Origin: JADLGF01 sp020849415
Lineage (GTDB): Bacteria > Chloroflexota > Chloroflexia > Thermomicrobiales > UBA6265
NCBI GenBank assembly: GCA_033812595.1
Contig: JAPXTJ010000053.1
Span: 1 to 21,459 of the forward strand
Length of the DNA: 21,459 nt
Direction of reading: 5' to 3'
Shown: positions 13,843-21,406 of the stretch, in pieces
Layout: the number at the start of each line of letters is the position of its first letter
How positions within the stretch are numbered: position 1 is the stretch's first letter
Notes under the pieces: model-generated
Seen by the model: the letters and a program-made list of their open reading frames with translations, nothing else
Told to the model about the DNA's origin: nothing
Databases searched by the model: none
Program-made: the position numbers and the translations under genes

Positions 13843-15261
13843 CTAACCGGCTACGGTGGGCACGGTTTTCCAGTGACCGGTCGCCTGTTCGAAGGCGTGC
13901 GCGAGTTGCAGCACCTCGAAGTCGGCGCCGTGGCGCCCGACGATCTGGATGCCGACCGGCAGCCCATCCGGGGTGAACCCGCCTGGCACCGAGACGGCGG
14001 GGTGGGCGGTGGCGGTGATCCAGTAGGCGGAGCGCATCCAGTCGAGGTAGGTGTCGAGTTGCACGCCATCGATAACGGTCGGGTAGCGGATATCGTGATC
14101 GAACGGCGGTACCTGATTGACGACCGTGACCAGGAACTCGTACTCCTCCATGAAGTCGTGGACCTGCTGGAAGAGTTGCGACTGCCCGATCAACGCCTGG
14201 CCGACATCGACCGCGCTCAGTTTCAGCCCTTCCTCGATGTTCCAGATCGCCTCCGGCTTGATCTGATCGCGGTGGATTTTCAGCAGTTCGCCCATGCCGC
14301 TGGCGAGGGAGAAGGCGCGGAGATCGAGAAAGATACGGTCAGCGGCGCTGAGATCGGGCGCGGTGTCGACGACGTCGAGCCCGAGATCGACGAAGACCGG
14401 CCGGGAGGCTTCCACGACGCCGCGAACCCCGGGATCGACCGGAAGGCTGCCGAGATCAGGCGAGAAGGCGATCTTCACGCCCTTGAAGTCGCGCCCGAGC
14501 GGCCGTGCGAACGAGGCCGGATCGATGTGCCAGGAGTTTTGATCGCGCCGGTCGTAGCCGACGATCGCCTGCAGTTGCAGGGCGACATCGGCGACGGTGC
14601 GGCCGAGCGCGCCCTTGACGCTCAAGGGCAGCCAAGGCATGCCATTCGGCCAGCGCGGCACGAGTCCGGCGCTGTTCCGGAAACCGACGACGTTGTTGAA
14701 GTTTCCCGGATTGCGCAGCGAGCCGCCCATATCGCTGCCGTCGGCGATCGGGAGCATGCGGGTGGCGAGCGCCGCCCCCGCCCCACCGGAACTACCGCCG
14801 GCGGTCTTGGTCTGGTTATAGGGATTGCGGGTGACGCCGTAGACCGGGTTGAACGAGTGGGAACCGAGGCCGAACTCCGGAACGTTCGTCTTGCCGATGC
14901 CGAGAGCGCCCGCCTTGCGCAGGCGCTCGACGATCAAGTCGTCCTTCTCGGGGTAGGTGCCGGCGAAGATGGGTGAGCCCTGGGAGGTCGGGAAACCGGT
15001 GGCGTTGACGAGGTCCTTGAAGGCGATCGGCAAGCCGTGCAGCACGCCGAGTGACTCGCCGGCGGCCTGCCTGGCGTCGGCGGCATCGGCCAGCGCCAGC
15101 GCTTCCTCGGGCGGAAGCATGGCGACGATGGCGTTGATCGTCGGGTTCACCCGTTCGATCTGGTCGAGGTGGGCGGCCATCACCTCCCGCGCGGAGAGGT
15201 CCTTACGCTTGATGCGCGCCGCAAGATCGACGGCCGTGGAATGAATGATTTCGGCGGTCAC
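13843..15261 (-). CDS. Amidase signature family hydrolase
   Basis: This 472-residue enzyme of the amidase-signature superfamily hydrolyses a carboxamide in the cytosol by the Ser-cisSer-Lys triad. The triad is visible: K82 in PIAFKDLV, S157 in the GGSSGG glycine-rich stretch and the nucleophile S181 in DGSDMGGSLRNPGNF; the 24-residue spacing of the two serines is the normal one. The C-terminal AHPAVSVPGGFTPDGLPVGIQIVG is also typical. No GatC or GatB partner is near, and the loop after the nucleophile reads RNPGNF, so it is more likely a stand-alone amidase than GatA; the substrate is unknown. The start is GTG (first base 15261), with AAGGGG upstream on the minus strand. It diverges from the sugar ABC operon across 514 bases. 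Confidence 0.92.
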   Translation of the reverse strand: MTAEIIHSTAVDLAARIKRKDLSAREVMAAHLDQIERVNPTINAIVAMLPPEEALALADAADARQAAGESLGVLHGLPIAFKDLVNATGFPTSQGSPIFAGTYPEKDDLIVERLRKAGALGIGKTNVPEFGLGSHSFNPVYGVTRNPYNQTKTAGGSSGGAGAALATRMLPIADGSDMGGSLRNPGNFNNVVGFRNSAGLVPRWPNGMPWLPLSVKGALGRTVADVALQLQAIVGYDRRDQNSWHIDPASFARPLGRDFKGVKIAFSPDLGSLPVDPGVRGVVEASRPVFVDLGLDVVDTAPDLSAADRIFLDLRAFSLASGMGELLKIHRDQIKPEAIWNIEEGLKLSAVDVGQALIGQSQLFQQVHDFMEEYEFLVTVVNQVPPFDHDIRYPTVIDGVQLDTYLDWMRSAYWITATAHPAVSVPGGFTPDGLPVGIQIVGRHGADFEVLQLAHAFEQATGHWKTVPTVAG

Positions 15262-15363
15262 CGGGTGCCCCTTGCCTGGTTGCGAATCGAATTGCCACGT
15301 GCCTTCATCATCGCACGCTGGGACGGTGATCGGAGATGGGTAGTGGAGGCGGGGGAGAGACCC

Positions 15364-15478
15364 GTAGGCTGGAAGCCCACGGCTATGGACGGAAGCGTCT
15401 CCGACGCTTGAGTATGGTGCTCACGCTGAGCCGGCTGCGAATCCCCAGTGCCGGAGGCACTTCCGTCTCCAGCCTTGG
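15364..15478. repeat. Imperfect inverted-repeat element in the amidase/ABC divergent gap
   Basis: The left arm AGGCTGGA...GACGGAAGCGTCTCCG and a right arm whose complement reads AGGCTGGAGACGGAAGTGCC bound the element. It contains hairpins AAGCGTC/GACGCTT (15393-15409) and AGTGCC/GGCACT (15447-15461). It has no coding capacity and resembles a REP or MITE-type unit seen only once in this window. Confidence 0.6.
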
Positions 15479-15502
15479 ACCTCGAGTCCAAGGGTTTCGT
15501 TC
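15473..15502 (+). terminator. Terminator-like hairpin upstream of the ABC operon
   Basis: CCTTGGAC / GTCCAAGG with loop CTCGA (15473-15493) is followed by GTTTCGTT. It would stop readthrough into the ABC operon promoter region. It partly overlaps the right end of the inverted-repeat element. Confidence 0.45.
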
Positions 15503-15512
15503 GGGAGAGATT

Positions 15513-15526
15513 TGAGAGCGCTCCCA
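15513..15526. promoter_or_regulatory. LacI-family (CebR/CelR-like) operator
   Basis: TGAGAGCGCTCCCA is one base from the perfect palindrome TGGGAGCGCTCCCA, the published operator of the cellobiose-responsive regulators CebR (Streptomyces) and CelR (Thermobifida). It lies 8 bases upstream of the -35 box of the ABC operon promoter. The match is seen directly; binding by a cellobiose-type repressor, and hence regulation of the importer by beta-glucosides, is inference. No lacI-type gene is present in the window. Confidence 0.7.
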
Positions 15527-15534
15527 CGAAATCC

Positions 15535-15564
15535 TTGCACCAAGTTGTCCTACCTTTGCATACT
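15535..15564 (+). promoter_or_regulatory. Sigma-70-type promoter of the sugar ABC operon
   Basis: TTGCAC (15535-15540) and CATACT (15559-15564) are separated by 18 bases, with TG just before the -10. The leader to the ATG at 15776 is about 205 bases. The adjacent palindrome at 15513-15526 supports a regulated promoter here. Confidence 0.65.
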
Positions 15565-15775
15565 AGGGGCGGATATCCAGCACGACGGCGCTCTTCGGGC
15601 GCACGGCTCGACATCCTTCAGCCGTATCGGGCTTCGATGCGAAAGGAGGAGCACCAATGAACGGCGCCGCTCGCCGGCGGACACCGGTACATGCTCGCAA
15701 TTGCAGGCTGGCGAACGGCTTCCTCACGCGATCAACGGCAGTTCACGTTTCGCACTCGACACGGGAGGACTCCAG

Positions 15776-17089
15776 ATGACCGATCTTCAACGATTGATCC
15801 AGCGCAACCGCCTCAGCCGGCGCGGCTTTACCGCCGGAGCGGCCGCGCTCGCGGCGTCGCCGCTCCTGGCCCGCTTCGCCTCCGCCCAAACCCCGATCAC
15901 CTTCGAGGAGGGCGCCGAGGAGGAACTCGAAATCTTCTCCTGGTGGACGACGGGCGGCGAATCGGCCGGGCTCGATCAACTCTTCGCGGCGTTCTCGGCC
16001 GGCAGCCCGGATGTCACCATCATCAACGCGGCCGTGGCCGGTGGCGCCGGCTCGAACGCGCAGATCGCACTTCAGAATCGCCTCTCCGGCGGACAGCCGC
16101 CCGATTCGTGGCAATCGCACCACGGCAAGGAACTCTTCAGCCTCTACGTCGATCCCGGCTACGCCGAGCCGATAAACGCCCTCTGGGAAGAGCAGGGCTG
16201 GCTCGATGCCTTCCCGCAGGGGTTGATCGATCAGGTCACGCTCGACGGGAACATCTACCTCGTGCCGGTCGGAATCCACCGCGGCAACGTGATGTTCTAC
16301 AACAAGCACGTGCTGGCCGATAACGGCATCGAAATCGGCGATTCCCTCTCGGTCGATGACTTCTTCGCCGCCGCCGATACCCTCAAGGCGGCCGGTGTGG
16401 CGGCGGTCGGACTCGGCGACAAGGACACCTTCGCCGCGCCGCAGTTCTTCGAGAACACCCTGCTCGGCGCGCTCGGTCCGGAATCGTACCTGGCGCTCTG
16501 GGCCGGTGAACTCGGTTGGGATTCCGCCGAGGTGACCGCCGCGATCGAAACCTTCGCCCGCGCGCTCGACTACCTGAATGAAGATCACGCCGCCCTCACC
16601 TGGGACGGCGCGATGGACGCCGTGATCGAGGGCCGCGCCGCCTTCACCTCGATGGGTGACTGGGCGTGGGGTCACGTTGTCTCCAAGGGTGTCGAGGATC
16701 AGATCGGGTACGTGACGCACCCCGGCTCCGAGGGGGGCTTCGTGACCGTGGTCGATGGCTTCACGCTGCCGATGAACGCGCCGCACCCGGTGAACGCGCG
16801 CAATTGGCTCCGCGCGGTTGGATCGAAGGAAGCGCAGGAAGTCTTCGGCCCGTACAAGGGCTGCATTCCGGCTCGCACCGATATCGACGCCTCGCTCTTC
16901 GAGGGCTACTTCTCGTGGTCGATCGATGCGCTCGCCTCGGTGGCGTCGGTCACCAGCCTCGCGCACGGATCGTCGGCCTCGCCGCAGCTGCGCCAGGCGA
17001 TCTTCGACGCCACGATTCCGTTCGTGGTCGATCGCAACGTCGAGGCGTACCAGCAGGCGCTGGTGATGGCGGCCGAGGACGACGTGTAA
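15776..17089 (+). CDS. Carbohydrate ABC transporter substrate-binding protein (Tat-exported)
   Basis: This 437-residue family-1 extracellular sugar-binding protein is the receptor of the importer encoded by the two permease genes that follow. It begins with a Tat signal, SRRGFTAGAAALAASPLLA (R15, R16), with likely cleavage after ASA (A37). The mature part shows EIFSWWTTGGESAGLDQLF (typical N-terminal strand), PPDSWQSHHGKEL, LVPVGIHRGNVMFYNKHVL and MGDWAWGH, all typical of the UgpB/MalE-like sugar group. The start ATG 15776 has GGGAGG at 15763-15768; the frame is open further upstream but without family sequence. No lipobox Cys is present, so how it stays near the permeases is unclear. The operator upstream hints at a beta-glucoside or cello-oligosaccharide; the ligand is inference. 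Confidence 0.92.
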   Translation: MTDLQRLIQRNRLSRRGFTAGAAALAASPLLARFASAQTPITFEEGAEEELEIFSWWTTGGESAGLDQLFAAFSAGSPDVTIINAAVAGGAGSNAQIALQNRLSGGQPPDSWQSHHGKELFSLYVDPGYAEPINALWEEQGWLDAFPQGLIDQVTLDGNIYLVPVGIHRGNVMFYNKHVLADNGIEIGDSLSVDDFFAAADTLKAAGVAAVGLGDKDTFAAPQFFENTLLGALGPESYLALWAGELGWDSAEVTAAIETFARALDYLNEDHAALTWDGAMDAVIEGRAAFTSMGDWAWGHVVSKGVEDQIGYVTHPGSEGGFVTVVDGFTLPMNAPHPVNARNWLRAVGSKEAQEVFGPYKGCIPARTDIDASLFEGYFSWSIDALASVASVTSLAHGSSASPQLRQAIFDATIPFVVDRNVEAYQQALVMAAEDDV

Positions 17090-17114
17090 CGACGAACCGC
17101 TCGAACGTATTCGG

Positions 17115-17146
17115 CCCACCGGCGCCGCGCAAGCGGCGCCGGTGGG
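17115..17146 (+). other. Intercistronic hairpin with GCAA tetraloop
   Basis: CCCACCGGCGCCGC and GCGGCGCCGGTGGG form a perfect 14-bp stem closed by GCAA, a GNRA loop. It starts 26 bases after the binding-protein stop and ends 16 bases before the permease ATG, with no T-run. By analogy with malE-malF-type operons it probably protects the upstream mRNA end, giving more binding protein than permease. Confidence 0.8.
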
Positions 17147-17162
17147 TATCGCGGGAGGCACG

Positions 17163-18182
17163 ATGGCGGTTTCGTCGCTGGAAACGGGCGCGCCGGTCGA
17201 ACCGAAACGATCGCGGTTTCGGCTCTCCGAAAAGTGGTTGGCGCCCCTGTTGCTCGCTCCAAGTCTGATCGCTCTTTTCGTATTCGTTTACGGCTTCATT
17301 GGATTCACCTTCTGGGTTTCGCTTTCGAACTGGCGCTCGGCAACGCGCGATCTTTCGCTGCGCGATCCGATCTGGACGGTTTACGAGCGGCTCTTTCAGA
17401 TGCCCCGCTTTCAGGCTGATCTGCGCAATATCGTCGTTTACACGATTCTGTTTCTGCTCGTGACGGTGGTGATCGGGCTGGGATTGGCGATCGTGCTCGA
17501 TCAGCAGTTCGCCGGCAAGCCCTTCTTCCGCTTCGTATTCCTCTTCCCCTACGCGCTCTCGTTCATCGTCACCGGTGTCGCCTGGCGCTGGATTTTCAAT
17601 CCCGAGATCGGCCTCAATCTCCTCTTCGAACAATTGGGGCTGAACCGCGTGCTCGGCTGGTTCGGGATGGGTCCGTTCAAACCGGGATGGCTGACGAATC
17701 CGACCGTGGTCGGGGATATGCGCACCTGGTTTCCCGGCATGGATGGTTTGTTCGCGCAGATGGGCATTCCGCTGGCGATGATCCCGGTGACGATCGCGGC
17801 GGTCTGGCAGCTTTCCGGTTTCGCGATGGCGATGTACCTGGCGGGACTCGGCACGATTCCAATGGAAGTGCGGGAGGCGGCGCAGCTCGATGGCGCCAGC
17901 ACGATGCAGATGTACCGCCAGGTGATTCTGCCGCTGCTGAAACCGGTGACCGTGAGCGTGCTGATCATCCTGACGCACGTCTCGCTCAAAATCTTCGACC
18001 TGATCTACGCCATGTCGGGGTCGGGGCCTGGTTTCGCGACCGATGTGCCCGGCATTTTCGTCTTCGAGCAGACCTTCCGGGCGACCCGCTACGATCTCGG
18101 CGCGGCCGCTTCGATCGTGATGCTGGTGCTGGTGGCGTTCGTGATCGTGCCCTACCTGGCGCGATCCGTGAAGGAGCTGTAG
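17163..18182 (+). CDS. Sugar ABC transporter permease, MalF/UgpA type
   Basis: This integral membrane subunit of 339 residues belongs to the importer. After a short basic N-terminus the first helix is LAPLLLAPSLIALFVFVYGFIGFTFW. Further helices lie around IVVYTILFLLVTVVIGLGLAIVL, FRFVFLFPYALSFIVTGVAW, a helix near VTIAAVWQLSGFAMAMYLAGL and the C-terminal IVMLVLVAFVIVPYLA. The EAA loop that docks the ATPase is seen at EVREAAQLDGASTMQMYRQVILPLLKPV. The start is ATG 17163, with GGGAGG at 17153-17158; an earlier start at 17142 would fall inside the hairpin. It is followed within 3 bases by the second permease. The family assignment is firm and the ligand is unknown. Confidence 0.93.
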   Translation: MAVSSLETGAPVEPKRSRFRLSEKWLAPLLLAPSLIALFVFVYGFIGFTFWVSLSNWRSATRDLSLRDPIWTVYERLFQMPRFQADLRNIVVYTILFLLVTVVIGLGLAIVLDQQFAGKPFFRFVFLFPYALSFIVTGVAWRWIFNPEIGLNLLFEQLGLNRVLGWFGMGPFKPGWLTNPTVVGDMRTWFPGMDGLFAQMGIPLAMIPVTIAAVWQLSGFAMAMYLAGLGTIPMEVREAAQLDGASTMQMYRQVILPLLKPVTVSVLIILTHVSLKIFDLIYAMSGSGPGFATDVPGIFVFEQTFRATRYDLGAAASIVMLVLVAFVIVPYLARSVKEL

Positions 18183-18185
18183 GCG

Positions 18186-19049
18186 ATGGCGACCTCACTC
18201 CCGATCGAACCGGCGCCGCGCCGGCCGCGCCTGGGCTCAGTGAAGCGGATCATTGGCTTCGGGCTGCTCTTCCTCATAGTGATCTTCTACTTGATGCCGT
18301 TGTACGTGATGATCGTCACCGGCCTGAAGGAAGCGGCCGAGGTGACCGGCTCGACCATGTGGCGCATCCCCACCAGCCTCAGCGGCGGCGGGTTCGGCGA
18401 GGCGTGGCGGCGGCTGAGCCCGAATCTCATCACGAGCATCAAGCTGGTGATCCCGGCGACGATTCTCTCCGCGTTGCTCGGTTCGCTGAACGGCTACATC
18501 TTTTCCAAGTGGCAGTTCCGCGGCTCGAACCTGCTCTTCGGGTTGTTGCTCTTCGGGATGTTCATTCCCTACCAGAGCATCCTGATTCCAATGCTGCAGG
18601 TGCTGCGCTGGCTTGGCATCTACGGGACGCTGCCGGGGTTGATCCTGGTGCACGTCATCTACGGGCTGCCGATCACCACGCTGATCTTCCGCAATTACTA
18701 CGCCAACATCCCGAGTGAGCTGGTCGAGGCCGCGCGGATCGACGGCGCGGGGATGCTGGAGCTCTACCGGCGGATCATGTTGCCGCTCTCGATCCCGGCG
18801 TTCGTGGTGGTGGGGATTTTCCAGGCGACCAACATCTGGAATGACTTCCTCTTCGGCCTGACGATCATCACCAATCCGAACGATCAGCCGATCACGATCG
18901 CGCTCAACAACCTGGCCGGATCGTTCTCGGTGGCGTGGAATGTCGTCATGGCCGGCGCCGTGCTGGCGGCGCTGCCGACCGCCCTCGTCTACATCTTCCT
19001 CGGCCGGTACTTCATCCGCGGCATGCTCGCCGGCTCGATGAAGGGCTGA
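18186..19049 (+). CDS. Sugar ABC transporter permease, MalG/UgpE type
   Basis: This second membrane subunit of 287 residues pairs with the MalF-type protein. Helices include IIGFGLLFLIVIFYLMPLYVMIV near the N-terminus, LVIPATILSALLGSLNGYIF, FGLLLFGMFIPYQSILIPML and the C-terminal VVMAGAVLAALPTALVYIFLGRYFI. The EAA loop is LVEAARIDGAGMLELYRRIMLPLSIP. The C-terminus FIRGMLAGSMKG is the usual GxxxGAVKG-like ending of the MalG group. The start is ATG 18186, 3 bases after the previous stop, so translation is probably coupled. No ATPase gene follows, so a shared MsmX/MalK-type ATPase encoded elsewhere is expected. Confidence 0.93.
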   Translation: MATSLPIEPAPRRPRLGSVKRIIGFGLLFLIVIFYLMPLYVMIVTGLKEAAEVTGSTMWRIPTSLSGGGFGEAWRRLSPNLITSIKLVIPATILSALLGSLNGYIFSKWQFRGSNLLFGLLLFGMFIPYQSILIPMLQVLRWLGIYGTLPGLILVHVIYGLPITTLIFRNYYANIPSELVEAARIDGAGMLELYRRIMLPLSIPAFVVVGIFQATNIWNDFLFGLTIITNPNDQPITIALNNLAGSFSVAWNVVMAGAVLAALPTALVYIFLGRYFIRGMLAGSMKG

Positions 19050-19139
19050 TCGAAGCGGCTGTGCCTTCTATCTGATTCCTGCTCCCTGCGATGAAGCGAA
19101 CGGAACCATGTGATCTGGAGCACAGGTCATACGGGTCGA

Positions 19140-19169
19140 TTGACGCTCCGTTTCGCGGCATGGTATAGA
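19140..19169 (+). promoter_or_regulatory. Promoter upstream of the secreted-protein gene
   Basis: TTGACG (19140-19145) and TATAGA (19164-19169) are separated by 18 bases. It points to the + strand and would give a leader of about 180 bases before the ATG at 19360. Confidence 0.6.
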
Positions 19170-19175
19170 TGGGCT

Positions 19176-19331
19176 ACGCTATCGAGATACACTGATCGGG
19201 CTGACCCTATCAATCAGTCGAATCAGATAACGGGTCAGGCGGTTTGGGAATCGATCTGGCTAGTAACAAGGTGAGTAACTCTTGCCTGACGCCGGATTCT
19301 GAATAGGAAATTGCGGTTCGATTCGTTTTTT
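19176..19331 (+). promoter_or_regulatory. Structured leader with competing stems
   Basis: The gap between the permease gene and the secreted-protein gene (about 310 bases) has no gene. Its leader part can fold in exclusive ways. TGACCC (19202-19207) pairs with GGGTCA (19232-19237). GTCAGGC (19234-19240), which overlaps that right arm, pairs perfectly with GCCTGAC (19284-19290). ACTGAT (19191-19196) with ATCAGT (19213-19218) is a third option. A weak 5-bp stem then precedes T6 (19326-19331). It matches no riboswitch family I know. Confidence 0.4.
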
Positions 19332-19359
19332 GCGCCCGTCGGCGCCTTGGGCCGAGGCT

Positions 19360-20574
19360 ATGGGGAATGGCAACACACCTTCGAATGGAACGCCGCCACC
19401 GATCGTCCTTTGCCTGACGATTGCACTCTTCCTTGCGCTCGGTTCCATGAACTTTGCAGGAATCGCCGCCGCTTCATCACCAACGGGCATGCACGTTTTT
19501 CAAACGGACGATCCGGAAGGGACGCCGGCTGAAGCCACGGTCGACGCCACCGAGACCTCGGCCGACCCGACCCCGACGGCTTCCATGGTAATCGACACAC
19601 CCGAACCGACGACCCACGCTGATTTGCCTGCACCCACGGCGACACTCGAGTCGACCCCGATCCGACAGCCTCAACTGGACTGGCAGCTTGCGACCAGGCC
19701 CGAGTGTGAACTCCCGCCCGATTCCGCGAAAACGCTCGCCGCTGGCGGGGCGTTGATCTACCGCTGCACCAGCAACCTGCGACTCGTAGGCAGCGCGATC
19801 GTACCGGCTTCGATCCTGATCGAATGGACGGCGAGAGCATCGGTCGGTGGCGATTGGCGCGTGTCGATACGGTCTTCAGAAAGCGAACCCTGGATCGAAT
19901 CCCAAGGCGGCGTAACGGCACTCAGGTTTTCCAGATCCGGGAGCGCCCTCGATGACGATACTTCCGTCGATTCGCTCGATCATCTGCTCGAATTCCGCTA
20001 TCAGGTGAAGATCGAGCGAGCCAGCTGTGATCTCGTTGTTCGATCAGTCAACCTCACCCACACCGCCACGGTGACCGCGGCCGGAGCGACGATCAGCGAT
20101 TCGACGGCGAACGTCGAACCGTTGCTGATCGAACCTCGCCTGCGCGAGATTCCCGAACCGGATATCAGCCTCGACGGCCCGCTCGATTTCGGCACGATCG
20201 GCGCAACGGCGAGCGGCCCGGTACAGTCGACGCTCTTCGGTGAATTGACCGCTACCGTCAACGCACTCGATCGAGCCTGTGGTGGTTGGCTCCTGAATCT
20301 CACCGCCACACCGCTCGTTGACGGCGACGGTGAGGTGCTGGAAGGCGCCGCGCTGGTGGTCACGGCGGTAAACGGGGTACCGCTGGCAGAGGGCGCGTGT
20401 GATCTCGCCGACGGCTGCGCCGTGGCCGCAGTCGCGGCGGGGCCGAACGCGGACGCTGAACTCCGGCTGACATTCAGCATCGAGTTGCGGTTTCCGGCCG
20501 ACATCTCATTGGGGGCGTTTGGTACGACCCTGGACGCGACCTTGAATGAGACAACTCCGGACACTGATCGATAG
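19360..20574 (+). CDS. Hypothetical secreted protein with Thr/Pro-rich linker
   Basis: This 404-residue protein of unknown function has an N-terminal hydrophobic segment (IVLCLTIALFLALGSMNFAG, about residues 15-34) that looks like a signal peptide, cleaved near AAA-SS. It is followed by a Thr/Pro/Glu-rich low-complexity stretch (about 45-105) and then a long body of alternating hydrophobic residues rich in Thr, Ser and Val, consistent with beta-sandwich domains. Several Cys occur in the body, possibly forming disulphides outside the cell. The C-terminal AELRLTFSIELRFPADISLG followed by TLDATL resembles the end of the next protein. The ATG at 19360 has only GAGG very close before it; a TTG at 19330 is an alternative. 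The GC content appears a little lower than in the metabolic genes. A surface or cell-wall role is inference. Confidence 0.75.
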   Translation: MGNGNTPSNGTPPPIVLCLTIALFLALGSMNFAGIAAASSPTGMHVFQTDDPEGTPAEATVDATETSADPTPTASMVIDTPEPTTHADLPAPTATLESTPIRQPQLDWQLATRPECELPPDSAKTLAAGGALIYRCTSNLRLVGSAIVPASILIEWTARASVGGDWRVSIRSSESEPWIESQGGVTALRFSRSGSALDDDTSVDSLDHLLEFRYQVKIERASCDLVVRSVNLTHTATVTAAGATISDSTANVEPLLIEPRLREIPEPDISLDGPLDFGTIGATASGPVQSTLFGELTATVNALDRACGGWLLNLTATPLVDGDGEVLEGAALVVTAVNGVPLAEGACDLADGCAVAAVAAGPNADAELRLTFSIELRFPADISLGAFGTTLDATLNETTPDTDR

Positions 20575-20643
20575 CCGGCGCCCATGGCGCACGTAGCGGG
20601 GAAGGGGAAAGGAGGCCACAACGCGACGAGGAGGGAGAAAAGG

Positions 20644-20669
20644 GGTGACCTCGCGAGGGCGAGGTCACC
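20644..20669. terminator. Perfect hairpin between the two secreted-protein genes
   Basis: GGTGACCTCGC pairs with GCGAGGTCACC (11 bp) around a GAGG loop. No T-run follows on the + strand. On the minus strand it is followed by CCTTTTCTCC. It may end transcription of the upstream gene or stabilise its message. The rest of the 193-base gap shows nothing recognisable except the AAGGAG site before the next gene. Confidence 0.55.
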
Positions 20670-20767
20670 GAAGTCGGAGATGACGGTCTTCCGCTCGCAA
20701 AACCGGGACCGCCATTCCACAGCCCAGTCTACGGCAGCGACTGTAGCGGGCGAAATAAGGAGAAGGT

Positions 20768-21406
20768 ATGAAGCTGAAGCGTATTCTGGCGTCCGCATTC
20801 GCGGTGGCGGCTGTCGTGGCCGCGATGGGAACGCCGATGACCTACGCCGATTCGAACGACTCGCAGGCGCCAGTGACGGAAATCGGCACGTTTACGGTCG
20901 ACTTCTGGGGACCGGCACTGGCGTTCACGCCGGCGAGCGTTTCGTCGACCCAGTCGCAGGATGTCGTGCTCGATTGGCCGGCGACAGGCAAGCATCGCGT
21001 GCTGATGATAAACGACAACATGTCCTACAACCCCAACGGCTACGTGGTGTCTATCGATGCCACGAATCTTCAGGTCCCGACGTTGCCCCAGTACTTCATC
21101 GACAAGAGCAACCTCTCCGTGAAGAACGTCGGTGGCGGTCCGCATTCGTCCTGCCTCTACCCGTACGCTCCGTACAACACCGTCGTTGGCGGTAACGCCT
21201 ATCAAACAGTCACGATTGCCACGATCGGGGATTACACCTCGCTTTCATCAACGATCGAGGTGGTGCGCGCCACGGCGGGCCGTGGCTGCAAGGAGTTCCA
21301 GATCAATCTGGACTTCAAGTTGCATGTGCCGGCCGGTACTTACACCGGCGGTGGAACCGCGACCTACAAGGGCACGGTGACGGTGACCTCGGCGATTCCC
21401 GCCTAG
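20768..21406 (+). CDS. Small secreted beta-rich protein
   Basis: This 212-residue protein has a classical Sec signal peptide: MKLKRILASAFAVAAVVAAM, with likely cleavage at TYA-DS (after A27). The mature part has alternating beta-strand patterns (TEIGTFTVDFWG, VVLDWPATGKHRVLMIN) and a C-terminal FKLHVPAGTYTGGGTATYKG then TVTVTS. This is the VPAGTYTG-TxTVT ending common to bacterial surface beta-sandwich proteins such as WxL-type domains. Two Cys (in SSCLYPY and GRGCKEF) could form a disulphide. The start is ATG 20768, with AAGGAG at 20757-20762, a near-ideal ribosome site. No WxL pair is evident, so the family link is tentative. It lies just after another secreted protein with a similar C-terminal strand pattern; the two may act together at the cell surface. 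Confidence 0.82.
   Translation: MKLKRILASAFAVAAVVAAMGTPMTYADSNDSQAPVTEIGTFTVDFWGPALAFTPASVSSTQSQDVVLDWPATGKHRVLMINDNMSYNPNGYVVSIDATNLQVPTLPQYFIDKSNLSVKNVGGGPHSSCLYPYAPYNTVVGGNAYQTVTIATIGDYTSLSSTIEVVRATAGRGCKEFQINLDFKLHVPAGTYTGGGTATYKGTVTVTSAIPA

Noticed and set aside
13843..15261. GatA subunit of the glutamyl-tRNA amidotransferase
   Set aside because: No gatB or gatC is adjacent and the sequence after the nucleophile reads NPGNF rather than the usual GatA form.
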